Shown here: piece after piece, positions 52,598 through 60,422 of the stretch
Numbering within the stretch: the first letter of the stretch is position 1
Layout of the letters: every line of letters begins with the position of its first letter
Assembly (NCBI GenBank): GCA_009917455.1
Contig: QZDS01000031.1
Location: 1 to 60,422, forward strand
Length of the DNA stretch: 60,422 nucleotides
Direction: 5' to 3'
Source of the DNA: a bacterium 1xD8-48
GTDB taxonomy: Bacteria > Bacillota > Clostridia > Lachnospirales > Lachnospiraceae
Position numbers and translations under genes: made by a program
The notes under the pieces: model-generated
Database searches by the model: none
What the model saw: only the letters and a program-made list of their open reading frames with translations
What the model was told of the DNA's origin: nothing

Positions 52598-53878
52598 ATG
52601 GAAGAAGTTTATGAAAAGGTTCTGATAGTGGGGGCTGACTTCGGCACGGACAGGGAAGCCTTTGAACGTTCCATGAAAGAAATGGAAAGCCTGGCAAAGG
52701 CCTGCTTTATGGAGCCGGTTGGTGTGATTACCCAGAGAATGGAGAGTATGCATAAAGGGCTGTATATCGGACCAGGCAAGGCAGACGAGGTGCGGGAGGC
52801 AGCCGGGCTCTTAGAGGCGGAGCTGGTGATTTTTGACGACTCCCTTACACCCTCTCAGCTTCGGAATCTGCAAAAGGAGCTGGAAAAGCCGGTGATGGAC
52901 AGAACGGCTCTTATTCTGGATATTTTTGAGAGAAGGGCGAGAACAAGGGAGGCCAGGCTGCAGGTGGAATCCGCAAAGCTGAAATACCTTTTGCCAAGGC
53001 TTGTGGGAATGCACGGAGCCATGACAAGACAGGGCGGCGCCAGCGGCAGCATGAGCAGCAGGGGCGCCGGAGAAAAGAAGCTTGAGCTTGACAGGAGAAG
53101 AATCGAGCACAGGATTGCGGAGCTTTCGAGGGAGCTGAAGGCTGTTTCCAGAGAGCGGAAGGTGCAACGGCAGAAAAGAGAAGGGGACAGAATTCCGCTG
53201 GTGGCGCTGGTGGGATATACCAACGCGGGCAAATCCACGATTATGAACGCCATGCTTGGCGCCTACATGCAGAAGGAAGAAAAGAAGGTGCTGGAAAAGG
53301 ATATGCTTTTTGCGACCCTTGACACCACCGTGCGGAGGATAAATACAGGTAATAATAAAGACTTTTTACTGTCGGATACGGTGGGATTCATCCATAAGCT
53401 TCCCCACGATCTGGTGGAAGCCTTTCATTCCACTTTAGAGGAGGTGGAAAACGCGGATTTGCTTCTTCATGTGGTGGACTATTCCGATTCCCATTACCGG
53501 GAACAGGCAAAAACTACAAGGGAAACCCTGCAGAAATTAAATGCCGGCGCAATTCCCGCGATTACGGTGTACAATAAGTCTGATAAAAGCGGGGAAGAAA
53601 CCGCTTATCCAAGGAGAATCGGCGAGGATAAAATCTATATTTCCGCTAAGGATGAGGCTTCCTTAAGAATGCTGACAGAGATGATTTTAGAGCGCGTTTA
53701 CGAGGATTATCTCCCGGCGGAGTTTCTGATACCTTATGATGAGGGGCGGCTGATTTCGTATTTTTCGCAGAAGGCTCATGTCCTTAGCCGGGAATACGTG
53801 GAAGACGGAATACGGCTGAAGGTGAAATGCCATAAGGCGGATAAGGATAAATATGCAAAATATCTGCGGACGCAGTAA
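52598..53878 (+). CDS. hflX: Ribosome-splitting GTPase HflX
   Basis: The 426-residue product has an N-terminal HflX domain (residues about 1-125, with GLYIGPGKADEVRE), a coiled coil with ELDRRRIEHRI, and the G domain: GYTNAGKST, DTVGFI, and VYNKSDKS as G4. HflX rescues stalled ribosomes and can give macrolide tolerance. Start codon 5 bp after aroA with a weak ribosome site, so expression may depend on coupling. Confidence 0.94.
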   Translation: MEEVYEKVLIVGADFGTDREAFERSMKEMESLAKACFMEPVGVITQRMESMHKGLYIGPGKADEVREAAGLLEAELVIFDDSLTPSQLRNLQKELEKPVMDRTALILDIFERRARTREARLQVESAKLKYLLPRLVGMHGAMTRQGGASGSMSSRGAGEKKLELDRRRIEHRIAELSRELKAVSRERKVQRQKREGDRIPLVALVGYTNAGKSTIMNAMLGAYMQKEEKKVLEKDMLFATLDTTVRRINTGNNKDFLLSDTVGFIHKLPHDLVEAFHSTLEEVENADLLLHVVDYSDSHYREQAKTTRETLQKLNAGAIPAITVYNKSDKSGEETAYPRRIGEDKIYISAKDEASLRMLTEMILERVYEDYLPAEFLIPYDEGRLISYFSQKAHVLSREYVEDGIRLKVKCHKADKDKYAKYLRTQ

Positions 53879-53942
53879 CAAAGGCGCGGCAAAGCCGTGT
53901 GCATCAGCGTGTAAATGCGGAAAATAAGAGGGATAAAAGGGT

Positions 53943-54653
53943 ATGGAAAAGGAACGTTTAAATAAATACCTGGCTTCCTGCGGCATCTGCTCCCGCAGGG
54001 AGGCTGACCGGCTTATAGAAAAGGGCCGGGTGCTGGTAAACGGTGAAAAGGCCGGAATGGGTATGCAGGTAAATGATGACGACGAGATTACCGTGAATGG
54101 CAGGCCGGTTTGCGGGAAAAATAATAAGGTGGTTCTGGCCTACTATAAGCCGTCCGGCGTGACCTGTACGGAGAAGGACAGATTTGCCGAAAAGACCATT
54201 GCCAGCCAGGTGAAATACCCGGTCCGCGTCACTTATGCCGGCAGGCTTGACAAGGATTCCGAAGGGCTTTTGCTGCTGTCCAACGACGGGGATTTGATTC
54301 ATGCCATGATGCAGGGAAGCGCGGGACATGAAAAGGAATATACGGTTCGGGTGAACAGGGAAGTGACGGATGAATTCGTGGAAAAAATGCAGGCCGGAAT
54401 TTACCTTTCGGAGCTTGACATAACCACAAAGCCCTGTAAAATCAGAAAAACGGGAAGGACGACCTTTCAGATAATTTTAACCCAGGGCGTGAACAGGCAA
54501 ATTAAAAGAATGGTAAAAGAACTTGGATATCACGTGTTATTTATAAAAAGAGTCCGGGTGGTAAATATTCAGCTCGGGAGTCTTAAGCCGGGACAGTACC
54601 GTCCGCTCTCCGCGGAGGAGCGCGGGGAGCTGTACCGGATTGTGGGGGTATAG
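53943..54653 (+). CDS. Pseudouridine synthase of the RsuA/RluB family
   Basis: The product has 236 residues. An S4 RNA-binding domain (RLNKYLASCGICSRREADRLIEK) is followed by the synthase domain with the catalytic Asp in YAGRLDKDSEGLLLLSNDG and the late motif QGVNRQIKRM. The family modifies 23S rRNA helix 93 (RluB/RluF) or 16S (RsuA); the exact target is not settled here. It ends 1 bp before the ligA start. Confidence 0.93.
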   Translation: MEKERLNKYLASCGICSRREADRLIEKGRVLVNGEKAGMGMQVNDDDEITVNGRPVCGKNNKVVLAYYKPSGVTCTEKDRFAEKTIASQVKYPVRVTYAGRLDKDSEGLLLLSNDGDLIHAMMQGSAGHEKEYTVRVNREVTDEFVEKMQAGIYLSELDITTKPCKIRKTGRTTFQIILTQGVNRQIKRMVKELGYHVLFIKRVRVVNIQLGSLKPGQYRPLSAEERGELYRIVGV

Positions 54654-54654
54654 A

Positions 54655-56616
54655 ATGGAAGATTATAAAAGCAGATGCAAAGAGCTGGTGAGGCGGCTGA
54701 ACGAGGCCTCGGAGGCTTATTATAACGGCGGGGAAGAAATTATGTCCAATTATGAATGGGACGCCATGTTCGACGAGCTTCTTTCCCTGGAAGCAGAGAC
54801 GGGATATGCGCTGCCGGACAGCCCCACCCAAAATACCGGCTATGAGGAGAACAACGGAGAGCGGGAGGCCCATGAGTTTCCGGCGCTTTCCCTGGCAAAG
54901 ACAAAGCAGGTTTCCGAGTTGATAAAATGGGCGGAGGAAAGGGAGGTCTGGCTTTCCTGGAAGCTGGACGGCCTTACGCTGGTGCTCACCTATGACGGAG
55001 GAAAGCTTACCCGAATCCTCACCCGGGGAAACGGGGTGACCGGAACCAATATCACTTATCTGAAAAATTCCATAAAGGGATTTCCGCTGAAAATAAAGTA
55101 TAAGGGCCATCTGGTGGTTCGCGGGGAGGCAGTGATTTCCTATTCGGATTTTGCCCTGATTAACGATACCATTGAGGATGACGATGAAAAATATGCCAAT
55201 CCCCGCAACCTGGCTTCCGGTACACTGAGCCTTGACGATGCGGAAAAGGTGAAGGAGAGACGGGTGCGTTTCCATGCCTTTACGCTGGTGCATCTTGAGG
55301 ATAACATCGTATCCTGGGGGGAGAGGATGGAGTTCCTTGAGAAGGAAGGATTCATGGTGGTTGACAGGGAAAAGACGGACGCGGCCGGTATTGCCGATGT
55401 GGTGGAACGCTGGACAAAAAGGGTGGAGAACGGAGAGATGGATTTGCCCGTGGACGGTCTGGTTATCTGCTATGACGATACGGACTACGCCGCTTCGGGG
55501 AGCGTTACCGGACACCATGCCGCAAAGGCCGGCTATGCCTTTAAATGGCAGGATGTGTCCGCCTTTTCGGAGCTTTTATATGTGGAATGGTCCTGCGCGG
55601 CGTCCACAATATCGCCGGTGGCCGTATTTACGCCCGTCCAGCTTGAGGGAACCACCGTATCCAGGGCGTCTCTCTGCAATATCAGCGAGATGGAACGGCT
55701 GGGAATCGGGGAAACCTGCACGCTGGAGGTGATTAAGGCCAATAAAATTATTCCCAAGTGTATTGCGGTAAAAGAAGCTTCCGGTACTTTTACTGTACCC
55801 GAAAAGTGCCCGGTCTGCGGCGCGCAGACGGAAATCCGCACAAGCCCGAAAAGCAAAACCAGAACCCTTCACTGCACCAATCCGGACTGCAGCGCAAAGC
55901 ATGTGAAGAAATTTACCCGGTTTGTGAGCAAGACGGGAATGGATATCGACGGCCTTTCCATTCAGACCATGCTGAAATTTATGAACGAGGGATTTCTGAA
56001 AGAATTTCAGGATATCTACCATCTTTCCGAGCATGCGGAGGAAATCAGGCAGATGGAAGGCTTCGGGGAAAAATCCTGCGAGAATATGATGAAGGCTATC
56101 GAAAAGAGCCGTCAGGCAAATCCGGTGAATTTTATTTACGCCCTGTGTATTCCCATGATGGGAATCGACGCGGGGAAGAAGATTATTGCCAACGGCGGCT
56201 TCGAGGGCTTTTTAGAGCGTCTTGAACAGAAAAAGGGTTTTGAGGACATCGACGGCATCGGCCCCGAAAAATCCGGTTCCGCCCTTTTGTGGTATGAAAA
56301 CGACAAAAACCGGCGCTCCCTTGAAGCCCTTTTAAAGGAGGTTACAATCGAAAAGACGGCAGAAAAGCCGGACACCGGGGGAAAATGCGCAGGGCTTACT
56401 TTTGTCATAACCGGCGAGGTTCACCATTATAAAAACAGAGACGAATTCAAGGCTTATGTGGAAGCATCCGGCGGAAAGGTGACGGGAAGCGTCACCTCCA
56501 AAACCAGCTATCTGGTGAATAACGACACCGCTTCCGCGTCCTCCAAGAACCGGAAAGCAAAGGAGCTTGGAATTCCCATTATTTCCGAGGAGGAATTTGT
56601 CAGCCGTTTCGGGTGA
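54655..56616 (+). CDS. ligA: NAD-dependent DNA ligase
   Basis: LigA seals nicks in replication and repair using NAD+. ATG 54655 follows GGGGAG/GGGGG at the end of the synthase gene and gives 653 residues. Domain Ia (SEAYYNGGEEIMSNYEWDA) precedes the adenylated Lys103 in KLDGL and TRGNGVTG. An OB fold follows, then the zinc finger (CPVCGAQ at about 385, CTNPDCSAKH), helix-hairpin-helix repeats and a C-terminal BRCT domain (about 575-653). KLDG and RGNG differ from the more common KIDG and RGDG, and domain Ia is short, so this is a divergent LigA, but all catalytic parts are present. Confidence 0.92.
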   Translation: MEDYKSRCKELVRRLNEASEAYYNGGEEIMSNYEWDAMFDELLSLEAETGYALPDSPTQNTGYEENNGEREAHEFPALSLAKTKQVSELIKWAEEREVWLSWKLDGLTLVLTYDGGKLTRILTRGNGVTGTNITYLKNSIKGFPLKIKYKGHLVVRGEAVISYSDFALINDTIEDDDEKYANPRNLASGTLSLDDAEKVKERRVRFHAFTLVHLEDNIVSWGERMEFLEKEGFMVVDREKTDAAGIADVVERWTKRVENGEMDLPVDGLVICYDDTDYAASGSVTGHHAAKAGYAFKWQDVSAFSELLYVEWSCAASTISPVAVFTPVQLEGTTVSRASLCNISEMERLGIGETCTLEVIKANKIIPKCIAVKEASGTFTVPEKCPVCGAQTEIRTSPKSKTRTLHCTNPDCSAKHVKKFTRFVSKTGMDIDGLSIQTMLKFMNEGFLKEFQDIYHLSEHAEEIRQMEGFGEKSCENMMKAIEKSRQANPVNFIYALCIPMMGIDAGKKIIANGGFEGFLERLEQKKGFEDIDGIGPEKSGSALLWYENDKNRRSLEALLKEVTIEKTAEKPDTGGKCAGLTFVITGEVHHYKNRDEFKAYVEASGGKVTGSVTSKTSYLVNNDTASASSKNRKAKELGIPIISEEEFVSRFG

Positions 56617-56754
56617 GCTGTTTCGGGCGGGGGGGAATTTTCCCTTGCGGCACCCGCCGAATGCCTGCAAGCAGTCGTCCGGCTCGTTGACCGCCTAAGG
56701 GCGGATACCGAATAACCGACACAAATAAAAAGAAACAGAAATGAGGACAGGAAC

Positions 56755-57660
56755 ATGCCAATCAAAGTACAAAGCGATTTGCCGGCAAAGGAAATTCTGG
56801 AAAATGAAAATATTTTTGTGATGGACGAATACCGGGCCCTGCATCAGGATATCCGTTCCCTGGAAATCTGCATTTTAAACCTGATGCCCATAAAAGAAGA
56901 CACAGAGCTGCAGCTTGCCCGGGTACTCTCAAATACGCCCCTCCAGATTGACGTGACCTTTATGAAGATGAACAGCCACGTTTCCTTAAATACGCCCATC
57001 CAGCATTTAAACAGATTTTACAATACCTTTGATGAATTGAAGCACAGGAAGTTTGACGGGCTCATCATCACCGGCGCGCCGGTAGAGCAGATTCCCTTCG
57101 AGGAGGTGGACTACTGGGAGGAACTGTGCGAAATTATGGAGTGGACGAAAAGCCACGTTACCTCCACGCTCCACATCTGCTGGGGGGCCCAGGCGGGGCT
57201 CTACTACCATTTCGGGATTAAGAAGATGCTTCTTGCCCAAAAGCTTTTCGGCGTTTTTAAACATCGGGTAATGAACCGTAAAGTTCCCCTTGTCAGAGGC
57301 TTTGACGATTATTTCATGATACCTCACAGCAGGCATACGGCAGTAAGCAGCGAGGATATACATAACAACAAAGAGCTGATTGTTCTGGCAGAGTCGGAGA
57401 AAGCGGGAGTGCTTCTGTGCATGACGAAAAACGGAGAGCAGATTTTTGTGACAGGCCATCCGGAATACGACAGATACACCCTCCATAATGAATATATGAG
57501 GGATAAAAATAAGGGGCTGCCCATTGCGCTCCCTGAAAATTATTATCCTGACGACGATGATACCCGAAAGCCGGATTTACAGTGGCGTTCTCACAGCAAT
57601 AACCTGTATTCCAACTGGCTCAATTATTATGTGTATCAGGCGACGGAGTATGAGCTGTGA
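56755..57660 (+). CDS. metA: Homoserine O-acetyltransferase (MetA family)
   Basis: MetA acylates homoserine in methionine synthesis. The 301-residue product has the nucleophile Cys in [13 protein letters not shown], and the His and Glu in [10 protein letters not shown]. Residue 111 is Glu (in [16 protein letters not shown]). In this family Glu111 marks acetyl-CoA users and Gly111 succinyl-CoA users, so the product is predicted to be O-acetylhomoserine. The 138-bp leader shows no SAM riboswitch or T-box that I could recognise. Confidence 0.94.
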   Translation: MPIKVQSDLPAKEILENENIFVMDEYRALHQDIRSLEICILNLMPIKEDTELQLARVLSNTPLQIDVTFMKMNSHVSLNTPIQHLNRFYNTFDELKHRKFDGLIITGAPVEQIPFEEVDYWEELCEIMEWTKSHVTSTLHICWGAQAGLYYHFGIKKMLLAQKLFGVFKHRVMNRKVPLVRGFDDYFMIPHSRHTAVSSEDIHNNKELIVLAESEKAGVLLCMTKNGEQIFVTGHPEYDRYTLHNEYMRDKNKGLPIALPENYYPDDDDTRKPDLQWRSHSNNLYSNWLNYYVYQATEYEL

Positions 57661-57670
57661 GAAAACGGCG

Positions 57671-57692
57671 GGGAATCTGAAAACAGGTTCCC
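57671..57692 (+). terminator. Hairpin after metA
   Basis: GGGAATCTG and CAGGTTCCC pair over nine positions (one T-G) around an AAAA loop, 11 bp after the metA stop. No T-run follows, so termination is uncertain. Confidence 0.4.
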
Positions 57693-57766
57693 GGCTCTGT
57701 TCTGCCAATTAAAATATATACTGACTGGAATCAATAACAGACCGGAAAGAAAGGGAACCACAGGAT

Positions 57767-59338
57767 ATGGGACGTTATCTTAATGTAACGACAAAAGGCT
57801 TTCAGGAAAGTATACAATCGGAAATTTATGTGGATAAAACAGGTATGATAGCATTGCTGAACCGTATGATAGATACGGAGCAAAAATACGTCTGCGTCAG
57901 CCGTCCGAGAAGATTCGGAAAATCAATGGCCATTAAAATGCTTTCAGCTTATTATAACAGTGAAGCAGACAGCAGCAAAATGTTTCGCAATATGGAAATA
58001 GGAAGCGAAAGCACCTGTGAAGCATATCGGAACAGGTACGAAGTGGTACTGGTCAATATGCAGGAGTTTTACAGCAGCAATATCAATATGGATTTGATGA
58101 TTCGTAAAATAAATGAGGGGATATGCCATGAGCTCAGAAAGAAATATCCGACTGTTGAATATACGGATATAAGAAGCGTTGTAGATACGATGTATGATAT
58201 TTTTCTTTCTGAAGACAGAACCTTTATCATCCTGATTGATGAATGGGACTGTATTTTCCGGGAACCGGGGTGTAAAGAAGATGACTGGCGGAAATATCTG
58301 AATTTTTTGCGGGACTGGATGAAGGATAAGCCTTATATCAGTCTTGCCTATATGACAGGGATACTGCCTGTAAAAAAATATGGAAATCATTCCGCACTGA
58401 ATATGTTTACAGAGTATTCCATGACCAATCCTAAAAGAATGGGAGAATATATGGGCTTTACCAGTGATGAGGTAGAAAAGCTCTGTGCGCGGTATCAGAT
58501 GAACTTTGAAGACGTGAAGACATGGTATGACGGGTATTCGTTTGAAGGAATTTCCTCTGTTTACAGCCCTAAGTCAGTGGTGGAATGTCTCACCAATGGT
58601 ATTTTTGATAATTACTGGAATCAGACAGAAACCTTCGAAGCCCTGAAAGTATATATTCAGATGAATTATGACGGTTTAAAAGACAGCGTTATTGAGATGA
58701 TTGCCGGAGACAGGGTGAGGATTAATACCGGAAGTTTTACCAATGATATGAAAACTTTCCATACGTCGGACGATGTACTGACTCTGCTGGTGCATTTAGG
58801 GTATCTTGCTTATGATTTCAAACGAAAGGAAGTATATATCCCAAATAAAGAGGTCAGGAATGAATTTTTGAACGCTGTTAATATTATCGGATGGAATGAA
58901 GTGACTGCGGCGGTGGCAGGTTCTGAAAGCCTTCTGAAAAGCCTTTGGGAGAAGGACGAAAATGCTGTTGCTGCAGGCATAGAGAAAGTGCATCAGGATA
59001 ACATGTCTGTTCTTCAATATAATGATGAAAATTCATTGAGCTGTACGGTCAGCCTTGCACTTTATGCAGCGCAGGAATATTATATGATATTCAGGGAATT
59101 GCCTGCCGGAAAAGGCTATGCCGATTTGGTCTATCTGCCAAAAGCAAAATATTCTGACAAACCGGTGATGATTGTTGAATTGAAATGGGACAAAGACGCA
59201 GAAGGAGCAATTGCCCAGATAAAGAAAAAGAACTATTCTGCGGCGCTGAAAGGATATACAGGAACTATTTTACTGGTGGGCGTGAATTATGACAGAGGCA
59301 CAAAAGAGCATACCTGTATTATTGAAGTAACAGAGTAA
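57767..59338 (+). CDS. AAA-ATPase-like protein with PD-(D/E)XK nuclease domain (DUF1703)
   Basis: The product has 523 residues. The N-terminal AAA-ATPase-like domain reads YVDKTGMIALLNRMI and then SRPRRFGKSMAIKML, the P-loop variant of this family; ILIDEWD is the Walker B. The C-terminal domain (about 400-523) holds GYADLVYLPKAK and MIVELKW, a PD-(D/E)XK nuclease core (D...ELK). The family is abundant, often in many copies, in gut Clostridia and Bacteroidetes; its role is unknown and has been linked to mobile DNA or defence only by its folds. The start follows AACCACAGGAT, a weak site. Confidence 0.88.
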   Translation: MGRYLNVTTKGFQESIQSEIYVDKTGMIALLNRMIDTEQKYVCVSRPRRFGKSMAIKMLSAYYNSEADSSKMFRNMEIGSESTCEAYRNRYEVVLVNMQEFYSSNINMDLMIRKINEGICHELRKKYPTVEYTDIRSVVDTMYDIFLSEDRTFIILIDEWDCIFREPGCKEDDWRKYLNFLRDWMKDKPYISLAYMTGILPVKKYGNHSALNMFTEYSMTNPKRMGEYMGFTSDEVEKLCARYQMNFEDVKTWYDGYSFEGISSVYSPKSVVECLTNGIFDNYWNQTETFEALKVYIQMNYDGLKDSVIEMIAGDRVRINTGSFTNDMKTFHTSDDVLTLLVHLGYLAYDFKRKEVYIPNKEVRNEFLNAVNIIGWNEVTAAVAGSESLLKSLWEKDENAVAAGIEKVHQDNMSVLQYNDENSLSCTVSLALYAAQEYYMIFRELPAGKGYADLVYLPKAKYSDKPVMIVELKWDKDAEGAIAQIKKKNYSAALKGYTGTILLVGVNYDRGTKEHTCIIEVTE

Positions 59339-59418
59339 CCGGGCGGTAACGCAACCCGGTCTTCACGGAAAGGACGTATTGGAGCGAAAAGGCTTTACCG
59401 CAAATGAAGCAGAACAAA

Positions 59419-59438
59419 GGGGCTGAATAAACAGCCCC
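59419..59438 (-). terminator. Terminator of the small minus-strand gene
   Basis: GGGGCTG and CAGCCCC pair perfectly around a six-base loop; read on the minus strand the stem is followed by TTTGTTCT. It lies 17 bp after the stop of the gene at 59456-59875. Confidence 0.65.
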
Positions 59439-59455
59439 GATACAAAACCGAAAAA

Positions 59456-59875
59456 TCAACATTTATTCAATCCAAGCCTTTCCCATTCTTCGCACTTCCT
59501 GCGTATCGGCTCCGGAAATTCAATATCCACCTCATCATACAGTCTCTTCGCCTGGTTCACACGGGCAAACAAAACCGTCACGATGCAATCCTCCCGGTTG
59601 ATAAACTTCTCTTCATTTAATATGAAAATAATACCATTTTTCGTCACACAATGCAGTTCAATACCATTTTCATGGTTTTTATCAACCCGGAAAATCCTGT
59701 CGAATGGCGCCTGTCTGCCATCTGTTTTGTTATATTTGAGGGCTTTGTCAAACCGTGCGGCTCTTTTGGCAGAAGCATGAACTGTAAAATCATAGGTTTT
59801 TATCAGTATATAAATATCAATACCCTCATCAAAAAGTTCCACACTCTTAAAATTTGAATTATCTTTAATGTTCAT
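59456..59875 (-). CDS. Hypothetical protein
   Basis: The product has 139 residues. ATG 59875 is chosen because GAGGAGG lies eight bases upstream; a longer reading from 59899 would cover that site. The protein begins MNIKDNSNFKSVELFDEGI, has beta-strand-rich text (IYILIKTYDFTVHASAKRAARF, IELHCVTKNGIIFIL) and ends in a basic helix (RRKCEEWERLGLNKC). I recognise no family and see no signal peptide. It converges with the AAA/nuclease gene and is followed by its own terminator. Confidence 0.65.
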   Translation of the reverse strand: MNIKDNSNFKSVELFDEGIDIYILIKTYDFTVHASAKRAARFDKALKYNKTDGRQAPFDRIFRVDKNHENGIELHCVTKNGIIFILNEEKFINREDCIVTVLFARVNQAKRLYDEVDIEFPEPIRRKCEEWERLGLNKC

Positions 59876-59899
59876 AGAACAGGCCTCCTCATCACTCAC

Positions 59900-60382
59900 T
59901 AAAAATTCAACCCTGTTGTCCTGCCATCGTTTTTGCAGCGCATCTGGAATCTGTTTATTTTTATTATATCATGCACTGTTTATTTTTCCTATCCCGTAAA
60001 AGAATTTGCCAGTTGAATAATAGTAAAAATCCTTGCAGGACCTATATATCCTGCTTTTTTTGAGTGGACAGGCAGCGAGTATTTATACTTTTCAGAACTG
60101 AAAACAAGTGCATACACAAGTGGCTCTCCGGGGCGCTTTAATTTTGGCTAAAAATGGTATTGTTTTTGCGCAAACTGCGCCACGATTGAAGCTGGGGCGT
60201 CGGTTTTAGGCCAAACAGGAAATAATTTAGTAAGTTGTCCAACTTGTTGAAACAGGTATACATGCAGATTTATTTAAAAAGTAATGGTGTTAGTCAGGAA
60301 ATGGGGTGATGGGAAATTAAAGTCCAGATTATGGGACATTAAATTTGTTACTATAAAGTCATCAAAAAGGAGGATGACTTTT
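59900..60382. other. Gene-poor stretch before the right edge
   Basis: In this 480-bp span I see no convincing gene. It holds one clear terminator-like hairpin (GCAGGA at 60035-60040 with TCCTGC at 60049-60054 and seven T residues, 60055-60061), although no plus-strand gene ends just before it. It also has two near-identical ATGGGA(A/C)ATTAAA motifs starting at 60309 and 60331, 22 bp apart. TTATGG (60329-60334) and TATAAA (60352-60357) with 17-bp spacing could form a promoter for the gene at the edge. It may contain eroded DNA from a lost gene. Confidence 0.5.
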
Positions 60383-60422
60383 ATGGATGACGATAACCGT
60401 ATCAAACTTGCCGACCTTATTT
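60383..60422 (+). CDS. Start of a gene cut by the window edge, possibly gltX
   Basis: ATG 60383 follows AAAAAGGAGGATGACTTTT, a strong ribosome site. Only 13 codons are visible (MDDDNRIKLADLI). The opening resembles that of some clostridial glutamyl-tRNA synthetases, which start with a short charged stretch and then KLADLLFP, but 13 residues cannot settle this. A transposase or another protein is equally possible. Confidence 0.4.
   Translation, partial: MDDDNRIKLADLI

Noticed and set aside
56617..56754. Possible SAM riboswitch or T-box ahead of metA
   Set aside because: The leader is only 138 bp and I could not find the conserved core of either; only short GC-rich inverted pieces are present.
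60295..60422. Insertion sequence left end with repeated ATGGGA(A/C)ATTAAA motifs
   Set aside because: Two motif copies and 13 codons are not enough; the visible N-terminus fits a tRNA synthetase at least as well as a transposase.

Overview
The window looks like the chromosome of a spore-forming anaerobic Clostridia, most likely Lachnospiraceae (Clostridium cluster XIVa). The grounds are the clustered sporulation sigma genes (spoIIGA-sigE, ymxH, sigG), a BceRS-BceAB-type module, DUF5688, DUF4474 and DUF4125 proteins typical of that family, a domain-swapped GH3 beta-glucosidase of the Ruminococcus/Butyrivibrio kind, and purine-rich ribosome binding sites with several TTG and GTG starts. The species cannot be named from sequence alone.

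Layout. (1) 1-1390: decayed end of an integrated element. It holds the start of an ABC permease, an ABC ATPase that has lost its Walker A and signature motifs in one in-frame deletion, and an integrase reduced to its two ends, followed by palindromes and a direct repeat next to ychF. (2) 1394-3434: ychF and lgt. (3) 3555-16839: a compact division and cell wall cluster, mraZ-rsmH-ftsL-pbp-pbp-mraY-murD-ftsW-murA-ftsQ-ftsZ, with a promoter and 10/11-nt spaced MraZ boxes in front and a terminator behind. murE, murF, murG and ftsA are absent. (4) 16.9-27.7 kb: a zinc-ribbon/LRR membrane protein, an M18 aminopeptidase, a BceRS-BceAB-like peptide-sensing and detoxification module, and the GH3 enzyme. 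(5) 27.7-30.05 kb: an AT-rich two-gene cassette (ABC-class ATPase plus TOPRIM-like protein) with its own promoter and terminator. This is the best candidate here for an uncharacterised anti-phage system.

(6) 30.1-33.0 kb: sporulation locus. The spoIIGA promoter has a -35 and a -10 separated by 21 bp and overlaid by 0A-like boxes, as in Bacillus subtilis spoIIG. (7) 33.0-36.7 kb: nrdR, yqeG, aroE-aroK-aroQ and efp. (8) 36.8-42.5 kb: a DUF5688 protein, tRNA-Arg(CCG) flanked by a 17-bp inverted repeat, an SH3b protein, a Gfo/Idh/MocA oxidoreductase, a small helical protein and gdhA. (9) 42.5-48.2 kb: a minus-strand pair (metallophosphoesterase and DUF4474 protein) divergent from a TPR-DUF4037-DUF4125 protein followed by a MATE exporter. 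(10) 48.25-50.3 kb: a YtrA-like GntR repressor with an ABC transporter, with a palindromic operator on the promoter. (11) 50.3-57.7 kb: HAD phosphatase, aroA, hflX, a 23S pseudouridine synthase, ligA, and metA with the Glu111 acetyl-CoA signature. (12) 57.8 kb to the end: an AAA/PD-(D/E)XK protein, a small minus-strand gene of unknown function, a gene-poor stretch, and the start of a gene cut by the window edge.

All assignments come from reading the sequence. No database search, folding program or HMM was run.
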